Source: Actinomycetes bacterium (GTDB lineage: Bacteria > Actinomycetota > Acidimicrobiia > Acidimicrobiales > Ilumatobacteraceae). Taken from it: 56,157 nt of DNA. The notes below the pieces were generated by a model. It ran no database searches. It was not told the DNA's origin and saw nothing but the letters and a program-made list of their open reading frames with translations. The DNA is taken from assembly GCA_025356335.1 (NCBI GenBank), contig JANXUF010000116.1, forward strand, positions 1 to 56,157, read 5' to 3'. Below, in pieces: positions 16,803 through 25,137 of this stretch. Both the position numbers and the translations under genes were made by a program. Each line of letters begins with the position of its first letter. The stretch's first letter is position 1.

Positions 16803-18475
16803 CAGATTCCAACCGGGGCGACGTCGCGTTCGAGGCTTCCGGATACAACGAGCTGGACAGCCGAGGACCACATGTGCCTGAGCGCGTCATCGCTGGGACG
16901 ACCGTCCTCGATCATCGATTCGGCGATCACCAAGCAGTGGTACCGGCGAGCGAGGTGCGAACGCGCAGCAGCGACCTGATCATCCCGCATCACCTGGATC
17001 GGAACGCAACCGTGCTCGACCGCCTCGAAGAACTGCACGCCCTCGAGGTGTTCGGCGTTCGACCACCAGCAGCGGACCACCGCCTGCATCAACAGTCGCG
17101 ACACCGCCATCGGCGGCGGACCAACGGCATGCCGATCGACGAGCAGCACGGCCCCGAGCTGCCAGTTCTCGCTGAGGAGCGCAACGAGCCGACAGGCGTC
17201 CGACCCCATTCGCTCAGCGACGCACCAGCCGAGCGGACGATCCAGTGCGGCGGCTCGACGACACAACGCGTGCTGGCGGTCGCGTTCGAGGTGCATCGAA
17301 ATCGCGCCGCGACCCCACCCGATGGGCGTGTCGTGATCCAGATGTCCACCAGCGCGACGCCACCGATCGGCGGGATCGAACCCTGCGAGTCCGCAACGAT
17401 CGGTGCCGTTGGCGTTCCGAGCCTGGAAATCGCGCCACGCTTCTCGCAGATCGACCATCTCCGGCGGGATGTCGGCGACGACCTCGGGCAGAGCCGCAGC
17501 CGGTGCTGGGGTGAGGCTGCGGATCGCCTCCAACGACAGCGGCGCGTCGAACGCTTCGCTTGGGTTCGGCGCACCGACGCTCGCGAGCGCAGTCATCGTC
17601 ATCAAGCACTTGACGCAACGCCCGCAGTTACCGCGCACATCTGCCTGCCAGCAGACCTTCAACGTCCGGCCCAGCGCAGGTCTACGCATCACAATTCTCG
17701 CGCGCCCCGTCCGGGTGAGTGATGGATCCGCAGTGACGATCGCAGTCCGCTCGGTACCCCAGCACCCATCGAGCTCCGGTGTGCTGCCGTGACGGATGGG
17801 TTGCCGATCACTCAGCGTCGGTGTGATCACCATCCGTCCCAGCAACGGAGACAGCACCAGCGCCGTGCCGAGCAGAACGGCACCGTGGGTGCGTTCCCAG
17901 CCTGCGAAACGATCGACCTCGGCGCGTAGGTTGGTCGACAGCGCGATGAAGGGCAACCCGACAGACGCAGCTGCGCTCTTCGTATCACGTCGAACCTGGG
18001 AGGCGACCAATGGAGAATGGTTCGGTTCCAAGCCATCGATACTGACCAGGTGCGTGACACGTGGGCCACTCCCTTCCAAACTGGACACCAACGTCGACGT
18101 GGAGTCGATCCCGCGCGTGAAAAGCAGTCCAGTCGACGCACGATCGGTGAGTGCAGCGCCCATCAACGGCAGTGCTGCGTCGCCGACGACCGCAGGCGTC
18201 GACCATCCCCACCATTGTTCGAACAGTTTCATCGCCCGACGGCCCCCTTCGAGCTGGACCGCCGAAGCGCGCGGCTCGATGGAGAGATCCTCCCCGAGCA
18301 CCGACGCAACCATCACGGCCGCTGGCAGGAACGGGCTCGGACCCGTGTCGAGCAGCCCGACCAACACGCTCGACGCGCCGATCCACCACACGCGATCCTC
18401 ACCACCGATGCGGACGCGACACTGCACACGCGCAGTGTCACCAGAAAGATGGATCGTGGGGGTGCTGAGATGCAT
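16802..18475 (-). CDS. PP-loop (HUP) superfamily protein with C...CxxCxxC motif, polysaccharide-locus partner
   Basis: This 557-residue protein has a degenerate PP-loop, LLFTRGIDSTSTL (117-129), where related enzymes have SGGxDS, and a zinc-type motif C275...NCGRCVKC (284, 287, 290). This combination occurs in ATP-pyrophosphatase-like proteins of surface-glycan and natural-product loci that activate a carboxyl or carbonyl group with ATP. Residues after about 360 are unrecognised and end in a helix-rich region. Translation is coupled to the glycosyltransferase gene (TGATG), so both should act in one pathway. The missing second Gly of the loop leaves catalytic activity uncertain. Confidence 0.68.
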   Translation of the reverse strand: MHLSTPTIHLSGDTARVQCRVRIGGEDRVWWIGASSVLVGLLDTGPSPFLPAAVMVASVLGEDLSIEPRASAVQLEGGRRAMKLFEQWWGWSTPAVVGDAALPLMGAALTDRASTGLLFTRGIDSTSTLVSSLEGSGPRVTHLVSIDGLEPNHSPLVASQVRRDTKSAAASVGLPFIALSTNLRAEVDRFAGWERTHGAVLLGTALVLSPLLGRMVITPTLSDRQPIRHGSTPELDGCWGTERTAIVTADPSLTRTGRARIVMRRPALGRTLKVCWQADVRGNCGRCVKCLMTMTALASVGAPNPSEAFDAPLSLEAIRSLTPAPAAALPEVVADIPPEMVDLREAWRDFQARNANGTDRCGLAGFDPADRWRRAGGHLDHDTPIGWGRGAISMHLERDRQHALCRRAAALDRPLGWCVAERMGSDACRLVALLSENWQLGAVLLVDRHAVGPPPMAVSRLLMQAVVRCWWSNAEHLEGVQFFEAVEHGCVPIQVMRDDQVAAARSHLARRYHCLVIAESMIEDGRPSDDALRHMWSSAVQLVVSGSLERDVAPVGI

Positions 18476-18555
18476 GGTCGATGAATCAGGGGTTTACGAA
18501 CAAGATTTGCGTGGAGGAGATCCAGTTGCAACTCGCATCGGAAGCCTGAGGAAAT

Positions 18556-19008
18556 CTAGCGAACAGCGGACTCTCGGATGGGGATGTGGTCAACGGTTCA
18601 CACGGCACGGTTGCGGACCATCTCCCCTCGATCGGTCGTGAGCCTTCGTTCGTTCTGACGGGTCGCGATCTCGTCGCCGGCATGAACCTGGTAGGCGCCA
18701 ACGGGGATGTGTCGGCCGCCGGGGTCGATTTCATCAGCGTTGATGCGGGTTTGTTGGCAGCGTTGGTTGAGGCGTTCGGTTGCTTCGTTGGTCGGCGACA
18801 TCAACAGACCCTTGTTGCCGGCCCGTCGGCGTTCCCACCAGGCAGCGACGCTGGCTCGTTCCATCTGATTCAGGGTGCCCGAGTGGAGCCGGCGGTGTTG
18901 CTCGTAGACCTCGGCGACGGTGACGTCACCACGCCGTAGACGAAGGCTGGCTTCGCGTTCCCAGTCGTTGTCGAAGCGATGAACACGATCAAGCTCGATC
19001 GCGTCGGA
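18556..19008 (-). pseudogene. MobF/TraA-type conjugative relaxase-helicase fragment
   Basis: A minus-strand frame reads DRVHRFDNDWERE, GDVTVAEVYEQHRRLHSGTL, AAWWERRRAG, LLMSPTNEATERLNQRCQQT, GAYQVHAGDEIATRQNERRL and RNRAV, typical of the helicase C-terminal region of TrwC/TraA relaxases. After RNRAV the expected Trp codon is TGA (18598-18600); the homology continues as TVDHI before a second stop near 18556. The 5' end is fused to the NuoF fragment at about 19005. So it is an internal piece of a roughly 1000-residue protein, inactivated by truncation and a nonsense change. It marks former conjugative DNA. Confidence 0.72.
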
Positions 19009-19375
19009 AGCTCGCCTTCAGACAGATGAACGCCTCCTCGGCACCGACCGCGAACGCGGCGATCGCCACGCCCTCGACGAGTTGGTACGGGTTGGCGCGC
19101 AGCAACGCACGGTCCTTGAACGTGCCCGGTTCACCCTCGGCACCGTTACAGACCAAATACCGCCGACCGCCCGTCTGGGGGGCGATGCCCACCCACTTCT
19201 GGCCGATAGGGAACCCTCCGCCGCCTCGCTCGCGCAGACCCGACCGCGACACAACGTCAATCGTGGCCATCGGCCCCAGCTCGTGGGCGCGCCGCACGCC
19301 TGACCCACCAACGTCACTCGCGAGATATGCGTCGAGCGACACGATCGGCTCCGTCGCCAACAAGAAGGTGCTCAT
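18989..19375 (-). pseudogene. NuoF-like NADH-binding subunit, N-terminal fragment
   Basis: From the ATG at 19375 the frame encodes the start of an NADH:quinone oxidoreductase chain F or formate dehydrogenase beta subunit. The FMN-site motif GLRERGGGGFPIGQKW and the NADH-site motif VCNGAEGEPGTFKDR are present. The sequence breaks off after EEAFICLKASF and reads into the relaxase fragment, so the last two thirds (including the Fe-S Cys) are missing. A 7-5-7 inverted repeat upstream (19461-19479) suggests the intact gene was regulated. The nearby ferredoxin gene may be a former partner. Confidence 0.75.
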
Positions 19376-19451
19376 CTGCCAGTCCCCTCGTCGCTGCGGC
19401 CAAGACACGCACACCCCTTCGTGACCCCATCCACCTCCCCATGGTATCTCG

Positions 19452-19479
19452 TTCTATATTTTCGTTCATCACGAACGAA
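19452..19479 (-). promoter_or_regulatory. Inverted-repeat operator with adjacent -10-like box
   Basis: TTCGTTC and GAACGAA form perfect 7-bp arms with a 5-bp spacer (19461-19479). On the minus strand the repeat is followed at once by AATATAGAAC, which contains a TATAGA -10-like box. A TetR- or MarR-type repressor site for the NuoF-like gene is the simplest reading. Confidence 0.5.
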
Positions 19480-19710
19480 GAGGTGAGATGCAGAACGACC
19501 ACCCGTCGCGCTGATCGTTTACGGGAACTGTAATTGACCCCACCAGTGCACCGGCAAACGCCACCGTCAGCTGCCTCGAACGACTCGGCCGCGCCGCGTC
19601 GACTTGGCGTGTCCTCCTTCGGAATCGTCGTGGGTCGGCGTCATGCGCTTCTTTGCGGGTGCCGCCTCGGTGGGCCGTCGGGCGGCGGCGGCGGGTCATC
19701 GATCAGCTCA

Positions 19711-19727
19711 CGAACGGGTGCCGTTCG
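19711..19727 (-). terminator. Stem-loop after the ferredoxin gene
   Basis: CGAACGG and CCGTTCG pair perfectly around a GTG loop, starting five bases past the ferredoxin stop codon. There is no clear U-tract, so termination or transcript stabilisation is only likely. Confidence 0.4.
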
Positions 19728-19731
19728 GACG

Positions 19732-20127
19732 TCAATCGGCGAAGACAGCGCGGCTTTGCTCGACAAAGAATGTGTGGTCGTGCCCCTTGTTCGGGTCGGT
19801 CGTGTTGTACTTGATCGTTGGGGTTCCGTCGGGGACATGCTCCTCGGCGTAGATCGCACCGACCGGGCACACATCGGGTTGGTAGCACGCCGTGCATGAC
19901 GTGCACTCATCGAGGTTGACGTACAAAATGCTGTCGCTGAAGATCGCTATCGCGTCAACGTTCGGGGTGTGTTCGTTCTCGACGATTCCGCTGCCCGCCT
20001 GCTCTTCGGACTCGAGTCGGTTGGTGGTCGGGTTGTACTCATAGATGCATTGGACGGGACACACGTCCACACACGCCCGGTCTTTGACCGCAATGCATGC
20101 TTCGGTGATGATTGCGACTCCAGCCAT
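19732..20127 (-). CDS. Ferredoxin with two [4Fe-4S] clusters
   Basis: This 131-residue soluble electron carrier starts at the ATG at 20127 after a strong Shine-Dalgarno (AAGGAG). Two Cys groups are visible: C11, C19, C23 and C27 in ITEACIAVKDRACVDVCPVQC, and C75, C78, C81 and C87 in CTSCTACYQPDVCP. The 47-residue insert between them and the C-terminal tail (NTTDPNKGHDHTFFVEQSRAV) are longer than in minimal 2[4Fe-4S] ferredoxins. It lies downstream of the HMA-like gene and upstream of the NuoF fragment on the same strand, which hints at a former redox operon. The partner enzyme is unknown. Confidence 0.93.
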   Translation of the reverse strand: MAGVAIITEACIAVKDRACVDVCPVQCIYEYNPTTNRLESEEQAGSGIVENEHTPNVDAIAIFSDSILYVNLDECTSCTACYQPDVCPVGAIYAEEHVPDGTPTIKYNTTDPNKGHDHTFFVEQSRAVFAD

Positions 20128-20230
20128 TACGTACTCCTTGAGGTGAACTGATCTGTGCGGTGAAGCAGTGGTTGACATGGGACTGATTCGAACGTGTTGG
20201 CAGCGGCATCGGCAGAATTGGGCTCGTTCA

Positions 20231-20500
20231 TCAGGTGTGGTTGCAGACGGGATCTGTCGTGGTCGGTTCCAGTGGGATCATCCGGATCTCGTTGGCGCAC
20301 ATCGCGATGCCGTGAACACGGTTTCGTACGATGCTCATGAGTGTTTCGGTGTCGACGGCATCGTCGTGGGTGATATCGATGCTCGGCTCGAAGAACGAAC
20401 CGTGGACGTCGAGCACGCCGGCGGTCCGTGTGAGTTCGTCGAGGGCTTCGTTGAAGCAGAACGAGCAGTTCGCTCCATCGATCCGGACTATTGTGTGCAT
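20231..20500 (-). CDS. HMA-like small metal-binding domain protein
   Basis: From the ATG at 20500 (Shine-Dalgarno AAAGG) this 89-residue protein has the beta-alpha-beta start of heavy-metal-associated domains: HTIVRIDGANCSFCFNEALDEL with a CxxC pair (C12, C15), then GVLDVHGSFFEPSIDI. The family motif is usually GMxCxxC; here it is GANCSFC. A second Cys (MCANE) lies near the end. Copper or thiol chemistry is likely but not proven. It is encoded close to the decayed heavy-metal ATPase but on the other strand. Confidence 0.65.
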   Translation of the reverse strand: MHTIVRIDGANCSFCFNEALDELTRTAGVLDVHGSFFEPSIDITHDDAVDTETLMSIVRNRVHGIAMCANEIRMIPLEPTTTDPVCNHT

Positions 20501-20916
20501 GGCAGACCTTTCGGAGCATGCGGCGCGTTCACGCGTTGAATCCCTGGCAAACGGGTCACGACTTCGGAATCCTCTCGTGGTGAGGCCGGAGGATTCCCTT
20601 CGCTGTACGAGCCTCTGGCCCCGTGGAAGTCGGGACCGATCCGTACCAACCATTGCTAGCTCCTCGAGTTCATCGGGATGCCAGCCGGGGTCCGGAGCCA
20701 ACAAAGCGTCCAGCAAGTTGCGGGACGACTACGACTCTACGCCTGACGGGTGATCGCGCACCGAGGACTCGCTTTGCGCTGCCATCGTCGGGCCTCTTGA
20801 TGCGTTGCTACTGATTAGGTTTGGGTGCCAGCTGCGCTGGGTACCGGGCGAAGCGGAATATCAGGGTCAATCCGTCAGGTAAGTTCTGAGGTGCAACCCC
20901 TCACCGTGGAGCACCC
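20501..20916. other. Intergenic region between divergent genes (416 bp)
   Basis: I see no supported gene. It must contain the promoters of the HMA-like gene (leftward) and the heliorhodopsin gene (rightward); a GTGGAG Shine-Dalgarno lies just before 20917. No palindrome stood out. Confidence 0.45.
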
Positions 20917-21735
20917 ATGCGAGCTAAACCGTCTCCGGACGCGCCGTCCGATCTCTCAGGCAACAGCGGTGACCGGCCGGACGGCATCGACGTGACAATG
21001 CGCCGTCTTCGAGTCACCAATGTGGTGCTCGGCCTGTTCCATGGCGTCCAGGCAGCGATCATGTTGATCGCCACGAACAGCCGGTCGCTGCCAGTCACTG
21101 GAGCGTTCAGCAACGGGCCTCCCGGACAACCCGCTGGCCCGACACGGCTGGAACAGCTGTTCTCGTATCGCATCGGTTACGCCACCGCCGCCTTTCTTCT
21201 TCTGTCGGCGTTCTTTCATCTGCTGGTTGCCAGCCCGATCGGATTTCGGGGATATCGGGCCGAGTTGTTGGCTGGCCGCAACCGGTTCCGGTGGCTCGAG
21301 TACTCGCTGTCGGCATCGGTCATGATCGTGCTCATCGCGGGGATCGTCGGGATCAGCGATGTCGCCGCATTGCTCGCCCTGTTCGCCGTCAACGCAGCGA
21401 TGATCCTGTTCGGCTGGCTGATGGAAACCACCAACACTGCTGGCGGACGCGTTGTATGGACGCCGTTCGTGTTCGGTTCGATCGCCGGTGTCACACCATG
21501 GTTGTGCATCACGATCTACATCGCCAACGCCAACGGCGACGTGCCATCCTTCGTGTACGGGATCCTCGTGTCACTGTTCGTGTTGTTCAACTGCTTCGCA
21601 GTGAACCAGCTCCTCCAGTACCGAGCCAATGGCCGCTGGTGCAACTACCTGTATGGCGAACGCGTGTACATGTGGCTTAGCCTCATCGCCAAGTCAGCGC
21701 TCGCATGGCAGATCTTCGTCAACGTCTTGATCTGA
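20917..21735 (+). CDS. Heliorhodopsin
   Basis: This is a 272-residue seven-helix membrane protein of the heliorhodopsin family, which binds retinal and faces the membrane with inverted topology. Lys259 in SLIAKSALAWQIF is the expected retinal Schiff-base lysine in helix 7. Glu128 in RFRWLEYSLSASVM matches the family's counterion Glu in helix 3. Other family-like stretches are FNCFAVNQLLQY and YGERVYMWLSL. About 25 residues precede helix 1, and a Pro/Gly-rich loop (58-75) follows it. Heliorhodopsins are not known ion pumps; signalling or light-stress roles are proposed. No retinal-synthesis gene is visible nearby. It precedes the decayed metal ATPase on the same strand. Confidence 0.95.
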   Translation: MRAKPSPDAPSDLSGNSGDRPDGIDVTMRRLRVTNVVLGLFHGVQAAIMLIATNSRSLPVTGAFSNGPPGQPAGPTRLEQLFSYRIGYATAAFLLLSAFFHLLVASPIGFRGYRAELLAGRNRFRWLEYSLSASVMIVLIAGIVGISDVAALLALFAVNAAMILFGWLMETTNTAGGRVVWTPFVFGSIAGVTPWLCITIYIANANGDVPSFVYGILVSLFVLFNCFAVNQLLQYRANGRWCNYLYGERVYMWLSLIAKSALAWQIFVNVLI

Positions 21736-21858
21736 ATCCGGTTCCCGAGCCTCCAGCCAAGACAACGTCAACCGGGTGGCGGGCGCCTCGCATCTCTACG
21801 ATCGCGATGACAACGTCATCGCCAAGCTCAACTGCACCGGCCGCCACGAACAGCCGCC

Positions 21859-23912
21859 ATGAACCACCCACGCCACCCCGTCACCGCGTCTAGTGAGTCC
21901 AGCGGCGCCACCGTTCACGACGCCGCTCACACACCGGCAACGGCCCACGACCATCAGGCTGGCACCAGCCATGAGGGCCATGACAAGCACGCCGGTCACG
22001 ACCCGGAGATGTTCCGGCGCCGGTTCTGGCTGACCCTGGCCCTCACGATCCCGCTCGTCGTCACCAGCCACACAGTGATGGACTGGTTCCACTACACGGT
22101 CGACCTGCCGCTGATGGCGTGCTACGGGCCGGTGCTCGGCACGATCGTGTCCTCTGGGGAGGCTGGCCATTCCTCGCTGGTGGTGTTGCCGAGGTCTGCG
22201 ACCGTCTGCCCGGGATGATGCTGCTGATCACGATGGCGATCAGCGTTGCTTACGTCGCCTCGATGGCAACCAGTCTCGACTGGCTCGACCTCGAGTTCTG
22301 GTGGGAACTCGCTGCGCTGGTGACGATCATGCTGCTCGGCCACTGGCAAGAGATGAAAGCAATCGGCCAGGCACAGAACGCGCTCGCCGCGCTCGCAGCG
22401 CTGCTGCCCGACGAGGCCGATCTTGTCGACGGCGACTCGATCCGACCGGTTGCCGCGTCAGAGCTACATGTCGGCGACGTCGTGTTGGTCCGACCCGGCG
22501 CGCGAACCGCCCGCCGCCGGCTCGATCGTCGAGGGTGCCGCCAAAGTCGACGATCGATGATCACTGGCGAGTCCAAGCCCGTCAACCGGACAGTCGGCGG
22601 CCGTGTTGTGGCCGGCACGGTGTCGACCGACAGCTCGATCCGGGTCCGTGTTGACGCCATTGGCGACGACACCGCGCTGGCCGGGATCCAGCGGCTCGTC
22701 GCCGACGCCCAAGCCAGCCAGAGCCGAGCCCAGGCGCTCGCCGACCGGTTCGCCGCCTTGCTGTTCTACGTCGCGGTCGCCTCTGCGGTTGTCACGTTCC
22801 CTGTGTGGTGGGCGATCGGTGATCTCGATGCCGCGATCACCAACACCGTCACCGTGCTCGTCATCGCCTGCCCCCACGCCCTTGGACTTGCGATCCCGCT
22901 CGTGATCGCCATCTCGACCGCTGTGTCTGCGAAGGCCGGGATCCTGGTCAAGGACCGCATCGCCCTCGAACGGATGCGCTCCATCGGCACCGTGCTGTTC
23001 GATAAGACGGGCACGCTCACCAAGGGTGCCCACGTCGTCACTGAAGTAGCCCGAACCGACGAGTTCGACAACGACCGGGTACTGGGCACCGCTGCAGCCG
23101 TCGAGGCCGGAAGCGAGCACACTTCGCGAGGGCGATCGTCACCGCCGCCGGCGAGAGCGATGTGCCGAAGGGACGAACTTCCGGTCGATCACCGGGCGCG
23201 GCGTTACCGCCGATATTGAGGGCACCACCTACGCCGTCGGCGGGCCGGCGCTGCTGCGCCAACGTCAGCTCGAGATCCCCGAGTCGCTCCGCGACACCGT
23301 CACCGGATGGGAGCAGCGAGGCGCAGCCGTGCTTTACCTCGCCAACGACACTCAGATCGTCGGTGCCATGGCAACTCGAGGACGAAATCCGCCCCGAGGC
23401 CCGCCAAGCCGTCGCCTACCCGCGCCAGATGGGTGTCCATGTGGCGATGATCACCGGCGACGCCCGCCAGGTCGCCGAAGTCCTCCCCAGGAAAAGGACC
23501 AAGCCGTCTCCGAACTCCAGCAACGCGGCCTGACCGTTGCCTGGTCGGCGATGGCGTCAACGACGCCCCGGCACTTGCCCGCGCCGACGTCGGCCTCGCG
23601 ATCGGCGCAGGCACCTACGTCGCCATCGAATCAGCTGGCGTCGTACTCGCCTACAGCGACCCACGCAGCGTCGCGAGTGTGATCCGTCTCTCACGCGCCA
23701 GCTACCGCAAAATGATCCAGAACCTCGCCTGGGCTGCTGGCTACAACATCGTTGCCATTCCCCTCGCCGCTGGAGCCTTTGCATGGGCCGGCGTCACCCT
23801 GTCGCCTGCCATCGGTGCTGTGCTGATCAGCATGTCGACCATCGTGGTCGCCCTCAACGCCCAACTGCTCCGACGTGTTCAGCTCAGCCCGAACCTGCGG
23901 TACGACAACTGA
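21859..23912 (+). pseudogene. Heavy-metal P-type ATPase (CopB-like, P1B-3), decayed by multiple frameshifts
   Basis: Homology to a copper or silver exporter runs across all three frames. The His-rich N-terminus (HDHQAGTSHEGHDKHAGHD) leads to a first helix pair in one frame, then GGWPFLAGGVAEV and the core in another, with SMITGESKP (actuator), VIACPHALGLAIP (the CPH motif of the P1B-3 group) and LFDKTGTLTKG with the phosphorylated Asp. Further frame changes follow before [10 protein letters not shown] and the final [23 protein letters not shown] segment. About 20 residues between ARQVAE and LPQEKD-like sequence are missing. At least six frame changes are needed to read it through, so no functional pump can be made. 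Confidence 0.85.
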
Positions 23913-24093
23913 CTTCTAGTTCTCCGGGATCATGGACACGAACGTGAAAAGGAAGTACGGCACCAACTTCAGCTAGATCGATGACCTTCGGGCTCTTTGC
24001 CCGAAACCCACGCGTCAATCTGGGCTCTGACGTGGCCATTTGGTACATCGGCGCTTCGCATGTACCAACGGCGTCGCCGCCAAAACGGCTGAG

Positions 24094-24118
24094 GCCCTCC
24101 CCGCTGAGCGGAAAGGGC
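24094..24118 (-). terminator. Stem-loop downstream of the tRNA 3' half
   Basis: GCCCT and AGGGC pair, with CCGC and GCGG inside around a TGA loop. It lies about 20 bp past the CCA end of the tRNA-like segment, the normal place for a tRNA terminator. Confidence 0.5.
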
Positions 24119-24137
24119 TTCTGACCTGGTGCTTCAG

Positions 24138-24179
24138 TGGCGGGGGCAGGATTTGAACCTGCGACCTTCGGGTTATGAG
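24138..24179 (-). repeat. tRNA-Met 3'-half copy (attachment-site-like), copy A
   Basis: On the minus strand it reads CTCATAACCCGAAGG, the T-arm CAGGTTCAAATCCTG, then CCCCCGCCA. That is the anticodon (CAT), variable and T arms and acceptor 3' strand of a tRNA-Met. The 5' half is absent. A 42-bp match with two differences lies at 47896-47937 in the same orientation. Such 3' halves are the usual residue of tyrosine-recombinase integration into a tRNA gene. Confidence 0.78.
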
Positions 24180-24325
24180 ACCACGTCCGGACGATCGCTG
24201 CGTACCTGGTAGAAGGCTTTTCACCTGGTCAGAGCGCATTTCGTATTGACCGCTGTTCCCCTCTGCGTACCGTTGTTTACCGTTGTGTTGGTACATGGAT
24301 GGTACATATTCTGCGTGACGGTAGG

Positions 24326-24655
24326 TCAGGCTGCGGAGCCTTTGCCGAGGTGCACCGGGACGCGACGAGCGTCGTCGTCGAACACCGCAACGAGTTCGAG
24401 ACGTGCGCCGAGTGCCTCCAGGTATTGGCGCAGCGTCGAGACACGTACGTCCTCGGAGTGCTCCAATTTGGAGATCGCTCCTTGGGTCACATCAAGACGG
24501 CCGGCCAACTCGACCTGGCTGATTGCTTCGCCGTGGCGAAGCTCGTAGAGGCGGATCTCCTCGAGCGTCTCGACGCGCAACGCGGCGAGCCGCTCGGAAG
24601 CGCCAGGCTTCGCGACGACCGCGTCACGGAGATCAGAGAATTTGGTTCGTGCCAT
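24326..24655 (-). CDS. HigA-type XRE antitoxin
   Basis: This 109-residue protein starts at the ATG at 24655, overlapping the stop of the toxin gene (TGATG). It has a helix-turn-helix in ISQVELAGRLDVTQGAISKLEHSEDVRVSTLRQ (family XRE) preceded by a helical N-terminus. That toxin-first order with a downstream XRE antitoxin is the HigBA arrangement. It should neutralise the RelE-fold toxin and repress the shared promoter, where a 16-bp palindrome is seen at 25039-25054. Confidence 0.88.
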   Translation of the reverse strand: MARTKFSDLRDAVVAKPGASERLAALRVETLEEIRLYELRHGEAISQVELAGRLDVTQGAISKLEHSEDVRVSTLRQYLEALGARLELVAVFDDDARRVPVHLGKGSAA

Positions 24656-25012
24656 CAGATCAATCCTTCCTCGTCTAGTTCGTGGAGATACTCGTCGTAC
24701 AGGTCGTCGGCGAGCGGGACCGCCCACTCATACCACTCATTCCAAGCACCTGTCTTGTCGCCACCGATCAGCAGGATCGCTTGCCGTCGCAGGTCGAAAC
24801 AGAACAGCACCCGCAGCGCACCACCCTTGGCGGCGCGCAGTTCCTTCATCGATTGGTGTCTGGACGAGTGGATCCGGTCGACGATCGGCCGACCAAGATC
24901 GGGGCCACGTTCTGCAAGAACGTCAACTCGATCCGTGACGGCTTCTCGTTGGTCATCAGTCAGCGTCGACCACCACTCGGCGAAACTGATCGGTGACCTC
25001 GATCTCCCACAC
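24655..25012 (-). pseudogene. HigB/RelE-fold toxin (Gp49-like), frameshifted near its N-terminus
   Basis: The family core is clear: EWWSTLTDDQREAVTDRVDVL, GPDLGRPIVDRIHSSRHQ, MKELRAAKGGALRVLFCF and LLIGGDKTGAWNEWYE. These toxins cleave ribosome-bound mRNA. The expected N-terminus (VWEIEVTDQF) is encoded from a GTG at 25012 but in another frame, because an extra A lies in the run at 24983-24985. A -35 (TTGACT) and -10 (CATACT) with 17-bp spacing put the transcript start at that GTG, so the only in-frame alternative start (ATG at 25047) lies upstream of the transcript. The toxin is therefore probably not made as sequenced. Confidence 0.72.
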
Positions 25013-25018
25013 AGAACA

Positions 25019-25054
25019 AGTATGACTCTTTCCTCATCATGAGTCAAGACTCAT
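25019..25054 (-). promoter_or_regulatory. HigBA promoter with palindromic operator
   Basis: ATGAGTC-AA-GACTCAT is a perfect palindrome at 25039-25054, and a further half-site ATGACTC lies at 25022-25028. The palindrome overlaps a TTGACT -35 (25042-25047); CATACT (25019-25024) follows at 17 bp as the -10. The layout predicts a leaderless mRNA starting at the GTG at 25012 and autorepression by the antitoxin. Confidence 0.65.
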
Positions 25055-25068
25055 ATTGGACGTGTGAC

Positions 25069-25076
25069 GTCTTGCG
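25069..25076. repeat. Target-site duplication, left copy (IS21-A)
   Basis: GTCTTGCG abuts the left inverted repeat; its identical partner is at 28165-28172. Confidence 0.9.
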
Positions 25077-25137
25077 TGTCGCTCGCCAGCATGATGGGAC
25101 CGGGTGTTCGCCAGTTGGATGGGACCGGGTCGGGGGT

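Larger units (their letters stand above)
19376..19731. other. Intergenic region (356 bp)
   Basis: I see no gene. It holds the inverted repeat upstream of the NuoF fragment (19461-19479) and a stem-loop just past the ferredoxin stop (19711-19727). Confidence 0.5.
23913..24325. other. Intergenic region at the left island boundary (413 bp)
   Basis: This holds a tRNA-Met 3' half (24138-24179) with its downstream stem-loop, and direct repeats of GTACCGTTGTTTACCGTTGT-like sequence (24265-24310). No integrase or other gene is seen. Confidence 0.55.

Noticed and set aside
18586..18939. 117-codon plus-strand frame
   Set aside because: It is antisense to clear relaxase sequence on the minus strand.
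24015..24296. Minus-strand frame ending in ITRRSQVQILPPP
   Set aside because: This is the translation of the tRNA 3' half and its flanks, a well-known artefact, not a protein.
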